Shown: positions 1 to 12,000 of the stretch, one piece after another
How positions within the stretch are numbered: position 1 is the first letter of the stretch
How the letters are laid out: the number at the start of each line of letters is the position of its first letter
Program-made: the position numbers and the translations under genes
The notes under the pieces: model-generated
What the model was told of the DNA's origin: nothing
The model's input: the letters and a program-made list of their open reading frames with translations, nothing else
The model's database searches: none
From: Myxocyprinus asiaticus
Lineage: Eukaryota > Chordata > Actinopteri > Cypriniformes > Catostomidae
Length of the DNA stretch: 64,000 bases
Reading direction: 5' to 3'
Assembly: GCF_019703515.2 (NCBI RefSeq)
Contig: NC_059368.1
Span: 36,099,831 to 36,163,830, forward strand

Positions 1-44
1 TCTGATAATTTTGTAGTGTTTTGGCTTAATTTTGTTTTGGACAG

Positions 45-3000
45 ATGAGTGGGACAAAAGGTGGAATGGAACTCTGGTCTTTAGCACACAAAATATACAG
101 TATCCACATCATCTTTACACCCCACACAACTGCAGCGTTACTGTTGTGGCATTTTTTGTAAACATCTGTTTTTCCACTAGAGTACTGGGGTGCAAATAGC
201 CACACTGCAAATAGTTTAATTCATCAGGTCAATATGTATATTTTAGTACAAAAGGATTTGACCCATTTCACATAATTTAGGTTTAGGTCCTGCTTAGATT
301 CGTACTTAAACACACATTAAACTGGTCTTTTTGATGTGCTTCTGTCTTGCTCGCCCGTGTCATTCATATATACATTTATATATAAAATTCCCCCTGGTCT
401 CCCCTTCCCGTGTGTTTCATGTTTTATCAGGTATCTGTGAGGAATGCGATACCAGACATCAAGACTGCTGCAGTTAAACAGTGGGTATGTATTAAAAGCA
501 ACCCCCCCCCCCTTCCCCCAACCCAGATGATCTTCATGATGCAGAAAATCTTAAATTGTCTGTTTTCAACAGCCCACAGTTATGCCCAACTTAAAAATGT
601 GGAAGATCCTACTGTACACTCCTGAAGAGAAGGCTTTTCATAAAGAGGACCTCCAAAGCATGGGTTATAACGTTAACAGTTCTACAACGCGACTGGTGAT
701 GCGAAGCCCATACAGCATGGCCGAAACCTTTATACAACATGTATGAATTAATTTGTGCCAGTAGATATGATTCATTCATCACTTCCTCCATAGTGTCTAA
801 AGCAGTGTTTCTCAATCCTGGTCTTGGAGTACTTTAATTCAACTGATGGGCTCATAACTAGATGTTCCAAGACCTGATTTGTGTGATAAGGTTGACATAC
901 GATGTCCAGAACCAGAATTGAAAACAACTGGTCTAAAGCATGCATGGGTTCTCAACCCTGCTCCTGGAGGGTCACTTTTCTGAGTTTAGTTCCAAAGGGG
1001 TTGAGAACCTCTCTTCTGAGCTGTCCTTCCATTTCAGGTTGCAGATGTTGATATGATGGTGTTCAAATCGGTGGTGTTGTTCCGAGACCGCTGGATGATG
1101 ACTATAGTGGAGTCCGCAACTGCCTGTCCAACCAGTGAGACTTCTTTCACTCCTCTTTCTTCTCATTGGTCATCAAACATTTATATTCCAACAAAAATGT
1201 TATGGTTACAACACATGTAAACTCGAACAAAAAAATAAAACAATTATTGGCAGATTTAATGAATTTATTCATGAGATTGAGTGGCAATATGCCCAAGTAA
1301 ATGACGACCTGATGAGGTATTATCTATAGAGTGTATAAGAGAAAATTGATCTATTGCTGCGTTCCATTCAACTGCATGTCAGAATTTCATGTAATTCGTT
1401 CAGTCAGACTACACTGGATGTACTTTTGTTTTTTTTTTTTTTTTGTTTTTTTTTTGTTCTGTAGATTTCAAAGAACAGGTAAATTGATGTCGTATTTGTT
1501 TAGAAATTGAACCACACTGGATGTGCTTTATGTTTCACACTAGATTCAAAAGGACAGGCACAGAGTAATTCGTTTGGGAATCCGACTACACTGGTTGTGC
1601 TGCGTTTCGCATAATAGATTCAGAAGAACCAGCACATTAAAGTCATTCATTCGAGCATTGGACTACACTGGTCGTGCTGTGTGTTGTAGATTCTTTAGGG
1701 GACAGCACTGCTGCTGAACTGCACTGCAGGAAATGCTGTCAGAGAATTGCAGTACAGTGTTCCATCTGCATCGGTGGAAAATTCATGGAACTGAAAGCCA
1801 TAAATCATTCAGTTGTGGTATTTAAAAAATACAATAAAAAAATTTAACCAGATCTGACCAAGAACCGGTTCTCTGTTCCCAACCCTATTAATGAGAAGCA
1901 TTCACCTTTTTAAACAAATAAAAGTTGACTTCGAAGTACCTATGTTTCATGCTGTTAAAACCTGTTTGCAGAAACAAAATTTCTGTTGATATTTGTACAC
2001 CTGCTAAACAAATGCTAGCAATGTACAGCAATGTTTATCCTACTCAATTTATTTGCTTATTTTATTACATATTTTTGATGAATAAAAACACATACAAAGC
2101 AAATGCAAGCATTGAAATTAGTTCATTATGCATCATTTTCTGAGCATTGGGTAATGGAATGCTTTAATGGTCAGAAGTCTGAGATGTAAAGTCAGATGAG
2201 GGATATTTCTACTTGATATGGAATGCAGCATCAGTCTTTGAGAACCATGGGGAAAAAAATACTTTTTGTTGTTCTGAAGCATGTTGCAATCTGATTTTAC
2301 CTCAGATGGAGCTACTGTTGTGGATCAAATGATTTATTGGCGCGTTCCTCGACACATAACCCCTTTGGTGTCCTCGAAAGTTACACCTCCAGAAATACTT
2401 GAGGCCCACGTAGGCGTTAATGGCAGACTTCTCACACCTGCTGAGATGGCCAGCCTTAACTACACCATGACCTTCACCGAATCCCATATAGTTGTTGAGA
2501 TTCCTGTTGGGTCTCCTAATGGATACTACAAGGTTGGGTTTGTAGCTTGCATTGCATTAACATTTCTTTTGCTGCTTAACTTCAATATAATGACCAGTAC
2601 CCTTGTGTTACAGAGTCATGCTCATAAGGACCAGTATCATATAAGTTACACCATAGAGCCCATGCTTGAGCTGCTGTGGAAGGAAGGGTTGGATAAGACC
2701 AGATATAAGGTCTTGTTTCCGATCACAACCCCTTTGACACCATGGCCTCCCCAACTAATTGACAGTGAGTGTTGAATATTGCCCAAAAAAAACTTCCCTG
2801 ATGGGGGGGGGGACTTTAACCAGCCTAAGCAGGTTTGCTGGTCTCCAAGGCTGATCTGCTTGGGTTGCTTCAAAGGGGTTTGGGAAACTTGTCAGCTGGT
2901 TAGACAGGGAAACCAGCTTGGTCATTGAATTGACCAGATAGATCATCCGAGACCATCAAACCCAATTATGCTGGTTTCAGCTGTTTTTCATAAGTTATTT

Positions 3001-6000
3001 TAGTTGCTGATTTTTCCCCAGATAATTGTTTTTGTGTATGTGATCAGACACTCAGCCTAAGCAGAAGGTGTTTGATGTTGTGCTGGGTTACTTCCTACTT
3101 GATGTGGAGCTGCTAAATATCACTTTTGGGATAGAAGTGCTGACTGTCCCTGACATCATTTTTAAAGGCCTTGGCCTGTTGGAGCACAGCTTACCTAATG
3201 GCACCAAAGCCTTTGCTCTCCAGGTTCCCTACTCTGATCCCAATGTCCAAAAACTGGTACACATTTAAGTTCTGGTTTATGATCTTTCTTTCCCAGCTCA
3301 TTTATTTTTTTCTGTTTTAACATTGTTGCATTTGTGATGCAGATTCTTCGGCCTGGCATCAGAGGCTACACACTTCCCCTTGTCTTTGGCTTTGTCATCT
3401 TGCCTAAACATGATACTTTCACATACTCTACTGTACTCGAAACTTCTTTAAGTGAAATTGGTAAGACTGGTTGCTGTTGTAAAGGCATGGTTAAATTTAC
3501 ATTTGCACAATGAAATTCCAAGAAGCCTCCTTTTTTTTTATGCTGCACTTTATACTCTGGGTGAGTGAAGATACAAATAACATCAACCCTAAAATTATTT
3601 GCTCCTCCATTGTGAATATTTATTGTAACAATGTACAAAGCACTGCCCACAAAGTGGTCACCGCCAGACCAAGTGATCTCCCTTTGGTGAATGCTGTAAT
3701 TTCGTCATTCTAAGTTTACCAAAATTGAACCCCATGTGAAATTAATGTATAGAAATGTTTTGGCCACCAGAAGTCCATCAGGAAAAATTCCTGATGGTGC
3801 AGTTTCCCACTGAGATTACTATAGTTCGGTTAATCAAGTATTTGGGTGCGCTTGGGTGTCCAGTTAGCCCTTGCTGGTAGATGTCGTACCCACATTTTGC
3901 GGGCTAATGACATCTTGCTCCGTTGATAGACATTTAAAAGTAGTTGTGTATTGACAATTTTTTGCAAGCAACATATGAATCACAAATATTTAATTATATT
4001 ATAACAGTTGTTCATTAGGCAACAGATTTTATGGAGTGCTCTTAAAAGTGTTGCTAGCTTGTGACTGTGTGGTGGTGTCAAGCTAATTAGCGTCTGCCAG
4101 CTGAGCGACTGCCTTGAAATTAATTTAGAATAGTAATGGAGTGCCCTTTCCAGGTATTTTAGACCAGCACTGCATATTTTGGATATTTTCCTTATATGAC
4201 ACCCCCAATACTCATCTTGGAGTCTTTAGTAATGAGCTAATCAGTAGAACCAGGTGTCTTCGATAAGGGGGATATCCAAAATGTGCAGTGCTGGGGTCCT
4301 CCAGGACCAGGTTTTGAAACACTGTATTGGGGCTACACACTTGGGTTAGAGCTAAACTCTGCAGGAGGGCAGAACTCCAACAGCAGAATTAAGCATGCTT
4401 GGGTTACGCTTACATTTAAGTTGTATTTTTATTTGTCTGTTGTTCCTTTTTCAGTCCTTCCTTATGCAGGGGGAGAGTGTGACGATGAGAATTTCTACAT
4501 TTATGTCAAATATGGCAGCACCCCAAGATCCCAGCTGAAGATCGTAATGGGGCAAAGAGAGCTGGATGATGAGATTTTACAGCAGTATAATCGCCTTTCA
4601 AATGAAACTCATCTGAACATTGCTGTGCCATTCATGGACCCAACTGTGGTATTTGAGGTACTCTTCAGATTTCCACCAGTTGCAATGGAGATTAGTGACT
4701 ATTACCATAGCACAGTCAAAGAAATAGTTCACCCAAAAACGAAAATTCTCTCATTTACTTACCCTTATGCCATCCCAGATGTGTATGACTTTGTACAGCA
4801 GAACACAAATGAAGATTTTAAGAAGAATATCTCGGCTCTTTTTGCTCAATGGGTGCAAACATTTTGAAGCTCCAAAAATTACCAAGTCAGCATAAAAGTA
4901 ATCCGTATGATGCCAGTGGTTAAATCAATGTCTTCACAAGTGATTTGATAGGTGTGGGTGAGAAACGGGTCAATATTTAAGTCCGTACTTACTATAAATT
5001 CTCCCTGCTCAGTCAGCCTCCACTTTAACTTTCACATTCTTGTGTTTTTGGTAATTTACATTCTTCATTCATATGCCCTGTACTGGGCAGGGAGAAGAAT
5101 TTCTATCAAAAATTAAATGGGTTCTCACCCACATCTTTCATATTGCTTCAGAAAATATGAATTTAACCACTGGAGTTGTATGGATAAATTTTTATACTGC
5201 CTTTGTGTTTTTTTGGAGCGTCACAATTTTGGCACCCATTCACTTGCGTTGTAAGGACCTACAGAGCTGAAATATTCATCTTTCAAAATCTTAATTTGTG
5301 TTCTGCAGAAGAAATTCATACACATCTGGGATGGCATGAGGGTGAGTAAATGAGAGAATTTTTATTTTTGGGTGAACTGTTCCTCTAAGCAGTCAAAAAT
5401 GGTGTATTATTTACTAATCCTCATTCCTCAATCTTTGCCAACTATCCCCTTAATACAAACCAGACACTCATAGTAGATATATTGTCATTATGAGTTAGTA
5501 TTAATAGTGCTTACTGAACTAAATTGAGTTTAAATAAGGGAGACATCCAAAATGTGCGTAGTTGGAGGTGGAATCTGCGGCCAGGTTTAAACTTAATGGA
5601 AGTTATTACTGTTTGGTTTTTAACTCCTCTAACTGATTTAATGTCATCCATTTTCAAGTCTGTTCAGTCATCAGGAGTCATGGGAAGAATTGATGTGGAA
5701 ATACACGATTCTGTGAATGACTGGCATTTCAAAGATTTCTCCCTTGCCTGCCCTTTTTTTGTGAAAGTGTCAGGTCTGTTCATGATTTTAATCACCTCCT
5801 TGACAGTTCACCTTGTCGCTCTCTTTGAACACTGAGAGTTACTTTTTGTTTTGTGTCAGAGTGTTTTTCCAATGGAACGATGACTGTGGTGCTTCCCAAA
5901 CTGGAATCTCTGCCACATCTGAATCCCAGGGAACTCTCTCTTAGAGACCCGGCCTGCAAACCCTTCTACAGTGAAGATCACTTTGCTTATTTTCGCTTTA

Positions 6001-9000
6001 ATGTAAACACTTGTGGAACTTCACGAACGGTACAGTAAGGACACTCGCACCAAGTATTTGCACGACTGCAGTTATATATACTGAGAATCTTCTAACTTTT
6101 TGCTTGTCCAGTTTGTTGGGGACACCATGAAATATGAGAATGAAGTGTCCTGGAAGAGAGGAGATTCTTTGCATCTGACCTCCAATTCACAAACTGAACA
6201 CGAGACACGACACTGGTTAGGAATTTTCATAATTTAAGTGGGGTTTATTGGCACAAGTGTATGAATAGCACCAGTTGGGGAATCCAATTAGTAAGTTCAT
6301 GTGATTTTAATTACTTTTTTTTTTTTTTTTTGGCAAAATTAGTGTAACCACATTTTAAATTCTTGGAATTAAATTACAGTTACTGACTTTCAATTAAGTT
6401 AAAGATATTTTCCGGGTTCAATTCAAGTTGAGCTCAATCGACAGCATTTGAGGAATGTTGATTACCACAAAAAATATTTTCTACTCGTCCCTCCTTTAAA
6501 AAAGCTAAATTTATTTTTGAAAAATATGAGCTGTAAAGTTGTTTAAATTGTAATTTTAGGGTTTAGTGTTAAGTCTTCATGGCTACCAAAGTGGAGACGT
6601 TCAGTACTTCCGTGTGCGCAATATCAAAACAAGATGCAGAGTGGTACATAACGACTAAATATCAATTTCAAATTCAAAATAAGTTTAGATCTTTTAGAAC
6701 TGTTAACAACCTAAGGAAAATTCGAGCATTTTCAAGGAACATATTCAAAATTCAAGCATATTTCATACCTTGAAAACCTAACAGTAAAAATGTCAAGACT
6801 CTGTACAAACCTGTTGTAGTCAGAACTTATCAAATGTCTTCAGAAGACTTGGAATATGATGCAAGAGCCGCATGGGCTATTTTTATACTCTAAATTTAGG
6901 CTTTATCTACTGCCATTTATATTGAAAAGATGGGCTTTTATATACATGTAAAAAATAATAATAATAATAATTGTGTCCCCTAAAAAAGTCATATGGGTTT
7001 GGAACAACATGAGGGTGAGTAAATGATGATTTGTGTTTTTGGGGAAACTATTCCTTAAGTCAACAAATTTTCAAAGCTACTTCCATGATTTTAGGTGTGT
7101 TCTTTTAACACTTAATAGTGACTGAATTGTGGCCTTGTTTGAAGTTGTTTTTAATCACTCCTCATATCAGGTTCACAGTCTCCTGCATTTATATGGCAAA
7201 TACTACCCAAAGTGTGGTCATCAATGTAGTTTCACCCATTAAAGAGCCTCATGCAGATGTTGGAAAGGGTGAACTCACTGTTTCGCTGCGGCTCTCTCAT
7301 GGTATGTAAAACATGCGATTTATGTCATCTTATTTGTGTTAAAGCTGCTGAGTCACTGCAGTTAAGTTCTGGGGGGGACACTCCTGGGCACAACACTACT
7401 TGCAAAACTGATGAATAAAGGACTTGGGCCATTTTAAAGCAGTATTTTGTGGGAAAAATTTTAGCATAATGCCTTCTGTGTAGTCAACTTTCAGGTCATT
7501 CAGTTGCTGTAAAACCATTCATAGGTGCATTATTTACTAGTTTGGAAGAAGTTGTGAATTAGTTTAGCATGGAAGTAAAGCTACCTAAATGATAACTGTC
7601 CATTGCATGTGCAGCAAATAGACATGACTAGATGCTAAATACTAGAAATGTTATTTTAGGCAAAGCCAAGTGCTGTTTTCTGTGAGATCAGAGTTCATAA
7701 ACTGATTATCTTGTATTTTTTGTCCCAAGATATGGTCTATAGACTCTTCTATCATGATGATGACTACCCAGTTTTAAAGTTTCTGAAACAGCCTCTTTAT
7801 TTTGAGGTGGGTATGAATCACTCCAGGGACTCTAGGGTAGCAGTAGTCCTGGAAAACTGTTGGGCAACACTCACCAAGGAGAGAAACTCCAAACCTAAAT
7901 GGGATTTAATAGTTGATGGGTAAGTTTAAATCATCATGCAAGTGTTTGTGTGAACAGTTATAGTGAGTTCTAATTCTTCTGTCTCTAACCAGCTGTGCAA
8001 ATCCTAAAGATCCTGAACAAACCATCTTGCATCCTGTATTCGCGGATGATAGAGTACAAATACCAGATCACTTCAAGAGATTTGAGGTTAAAACATTTGC
8101 TTTCACAGAGAAGGATGGGAGTTCAGAAAGTGATGTTGTCACCATGGCCAGACGGGTAAACTTAACAACTTTTGGTTGTCAGATGATGTTAGAGTTCATT
8201 AAAAGTGAAGGGTTGGTTGAATGGCCCAAGTATAAACCATTTTAAAAGAAATTTAAAAGTAGAAAGGAAGTCTAAATATTAATAACTGAACTATTTAGCT
8301 AGTTTCATGAGTTTCAAAAACAAATATTTGCAACCATGCAGTAGTTGCTTTTAAACAAGTCGAGAATGTATTGAATACATTCTCGACTTGATACTTGCTG
8401 ATGAAAGAAATTTATAAGAACTGGTAAATTTATGGCTTATAATCTATTTAGTCATTGATATTGTCACTGACTATTTAACCTGTAGCTTATTTACATGTAG
8501 GTATTTGTCCATTGTGACGTTGTCATTTGTCATGTTGAGAATGCTGCCGATGGACATTGTTATAAGCAGTGTGCAAATCCTCAGAATCCAAGCATGAGCA
8601 GCTTAAATCGAGGTAACAAATCTAAAGGCTTATTCACATCATGCTTAAATTTGTGCGAATGTTCGTTGGGAACAAGCTTTTGAACAGGAACGATGCACCC
8701 CTATGGGGCTATTCACACCAGGTCTGACAAAACGTCCACAGAGAATGTGGTTTTTTTTTTTTTGTGTGTTTTTTTTTTTTGTGTTTTTTTTTTCTCCTCC
8801 GTACTGCGAAGAAAACTGACCGACTAATGAGGTGTGCTTTTAGTCACGTGTCCACAAACCGCTGCAGCTACAAAATCCAACAAGTTGGTGGCGCCAACAC
8901 TAAGTTACTTAGCAAAGCGACATTAAAGGGTTCACGCAAAAATGAAAATTCTCATCATTTACTCACCCTCATGCCATCCCAGATGTGTATGATTTTCTTT

Positions 9001-12000
9001 TATCTGCTGACACAAACCAAGAGTTTCTCATCTCTGTTGGTCCATACAATGCAGGCACGTGGCATGGACTTTGAGACTGTGCAAGCATCAGAGATTTTTA
9101 GTACACATTATTAAACGCTGTGCCCAAAACACATTATACGAGTGAATGTGAAGTTGTGGCAATGTTATTGACTTAAATTGTTGCCCTATAACCCACCAGT
9201 CAACGGAAACTATAGTGGCGAACTTCCCGAGCAAATTGTTTTAAATTCAGGACAGTCTTCTAACACAAATTAAAGATTGCCAAATATTCAGCCGAGTATG
9301 TTTATGTCCATTAAATCATACAAAGAACCATGGTTCCAGAAGAGCTTTTTTTTAAATACAGCAAAAAGAAAAGACTGACAGTTTCTAGATAGATGTTTCA
9401 ACATCATAGACCTCACACGTCACTCTTCCCACATTTCTGAACCACTGGAATGGACAGCGGCAATTAACTGATCTGACCACAAAAGACAATCGTAACCTGA
9501 ATGAAATGACTGCCGTGTCTACATTACTAGTTTCCCTAATCTTAAACTGACACTGCACCCTTAAGTTACAACTATAAAACTGAGCATAACACAAGGACAT
9601 GTTTGCCAGATCACCAATTCATAGCTTTAGTTTAACCAAAAACAAAGACCTAATATCTACGACCTACAATCAATAACACCGATTTTTAATAAATATATTA
9701 ACTTGCCTTTACTTGAACACCAAATCCATGCGTCTCCCTTTTCAATGAACATCTGTCATCTGTCAGCCCACTTGCTTAAGCTTCTATAGCCTCACTTTCT
9801 AAATTGAAATTAGGGCCAACAATGTCAGCCGTCCTTGACCAATGTGATTTTGACTGAGGGTCTTCAATCTCTTCATCGTAGAAAAAGACCTCTCAACAGA
9901 TGCTGTTGTTGCTGGTATTGTCAAGACTAACTTAAGCAACTTTGTTGCCTGAGGAACTGTTTCTACCAAATCATGCTGGACTAGAAATACTGCCAGGCTC
10001 TCAAACGTTTTTGTTGCCAAACTGTTTTGACATTTGGATAAATTGATTGCAGTCAACAAGGCCAACAGCACTCAAACCATTGAAATTGTGGAATTGCGCT
10101 TGCATTTGTGTGGTGATATCTTTATAAATCCTGTCAAAGTTTCCTCATTTCCTTGCCTTTCCTTGCAGTTGAGCTGGATGCATTTCTGAAGAAATTGCGC
10201 ATCGTAAACAGTCCTTCCATTTGTTATCCAAAGCAGCCATCGTTTTCTTTATTCAGGCACAACAATAGCCAATGTCCATGCCCTTTTTCTGAAGCGCATT
10301 GAAAAGTGAATCTGTCAAATTGAAAATATACTCATAGATGCCAAGGAGAAAGCACATTGAGGCTTTTGCCAGCCAGGCATCATATCCCGCAGCCATAAGC
10401 GTGTCATTATCCCAGGCCACTGGATTATCGATCATATACTGAAACATAGTCTTAAATCAGAGTAGTGGTGACAAATTTTCTGAACAAGGCATGAGTGTGA
10501 AGACCATCTTGTCGGCGCAGCTCTCTGTATTCGTCGCTTGACTACCTCAAGAAGTTTTGTGAGCTTTGTTGATTTGTTGAAGAATGAAGAAATCCGTTCC
10601 AATGTTTTGAAAGATGTGGCATTCTGAAATGGATCTCACTGACTGTGACAGTATGAGGTTTAGTTTGTGGGCATAATGCATGAAAATAGCCTTATAGGAT
10701 TTTTTTTCTCTGATCTTAGCCTGCACACCATTTAAATGTGATGCCATAACTGCAGCTCTGTCATATGTCTGTGCAATACATTTTTCAGTGCAGTTAAATT
10801 TGTCAAGTTCCCAAAACATATGCAGTGAGAGTGTCCGCATTCGTCACTCACATCATCAAAACCTAAAAACACTACTTTCACCTTTTGATTCAGTACATAG
10901 CGCAGTATGACTGATACCTGGGCTTTATTTGTGAAGTCCGTTGATTTATCAACTACTACAGAAACAAAGGGCACTTCAGAAATTTCATTTTTAATGTTAT
11001 TGATAATGTATCCGATAGCCTCAATCAGATCATTTTGGATCTTGTTAGACAAGCCAGAGAAAACAGTGGATGACCTTAAATGCATGGCTAAATTCACATC
11101 ATACTTTGCAATGAGATGAACCAGTTCTACGTAGTTCCCGTGGTTCAAAGAGCCATTGCCTGCCTTCGTCACTCTGAAATGCTAATTCTTGCTTGGCCAG
11201 ATAGCAGGTAGCATCAATCAGTTTTAGTGTTTTGCTATTTTCTTTAACAACTTCACAATATTAAAAAGTGAATCTCATTTGTTAATTGAGAGCTAAGTCT
11301 ATATGACTAGAGCCAAATGTTTTTAATGCTACCTTGTTTCTTATGTGGACTGTGGTCTTTTCATGTTTAATGAGTGCATTTGTCAGATTGTTAAGGTCCC
11401 CATAGCCTTTCTGAGTCCACACTATAATCAGCCGTATAAAATAATTTACAGGAGTAGCAAAAGAGGCAGTTAGTTGCTGCACAGCCATTCCTTCCTCTCG
11501 TACCATGCTTTTTGGAATCGCCTCACGATTTTTCCTTTGAGTGTGAAGATCTAATAAACAGGTTTTGGGTGACCTTCAGAAAGTTATTCCCTTTTTCCAA
11601 GTTTGCAAAATCCGTGTAGGTTGTTGACGCTAACACTGCAAATATCCATTTTAGCGATTAATAAGGCATTAGTTACGGGAACTTGACCGTGTTGACGCTA
11701 AACAAAAATCAGGTAGCCTATCAAATAGCATGACCGAAGGAAGGAGCTTATGATTGGCTTACTTGTTATGGTAAGCATGCTTACGGTAAGCAATTTGTTA
11801 TAGCGGGTTTAAGTCATTCTATTTGAATGAATGTACTGAGTTCAGTGAAAGGGTGATAAAATGCTTTGAATCAGGGTCAGAGAAAGCATTACAAAGTGCT
11901 TATACCTGAGGGTGGCGCCAAAGCGAATAAATGAATAACTGCCTGAGCTGCTCAACTGAGAAGAAAAATGACGAATGTGAACAAAGTTTATATTAACAAT

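Larger units (their letters stand above)
5860..8612 (+). other. zpax: ZP module (ZP-N plus ZP-C) of the egg-coat gene
   Basis: These six exons encode the polymerisation module. ZP-N has its four canonical cysteines: in ECFSNG (exon 5860-6029), PACKP and NTCGT (same exon), and FTVSCIY (exon 7171-7301). ZP-C starts around DMVYRLF (7730) and has six cysteines: ENCW, DGCAN, VHCD, VICH, GHCY and KQCAN. Ten cysteines in total is the type II pattern of ZP1/ZP2/ZP4/ZPAX proteins, not the eight of ZP3. The aromatic and hydrophobic spacing around FAYFRFNVNTC fits ZP-N. Disulfide pairing is inferred from the family. Confidence 0.88.

Noticed and set aside
4658..4867. Extension of the ZP exon past 4657
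   Set aside because: The frame stays open but enters a foldback MITE; GT at 4658 and phase support ending the exon there.
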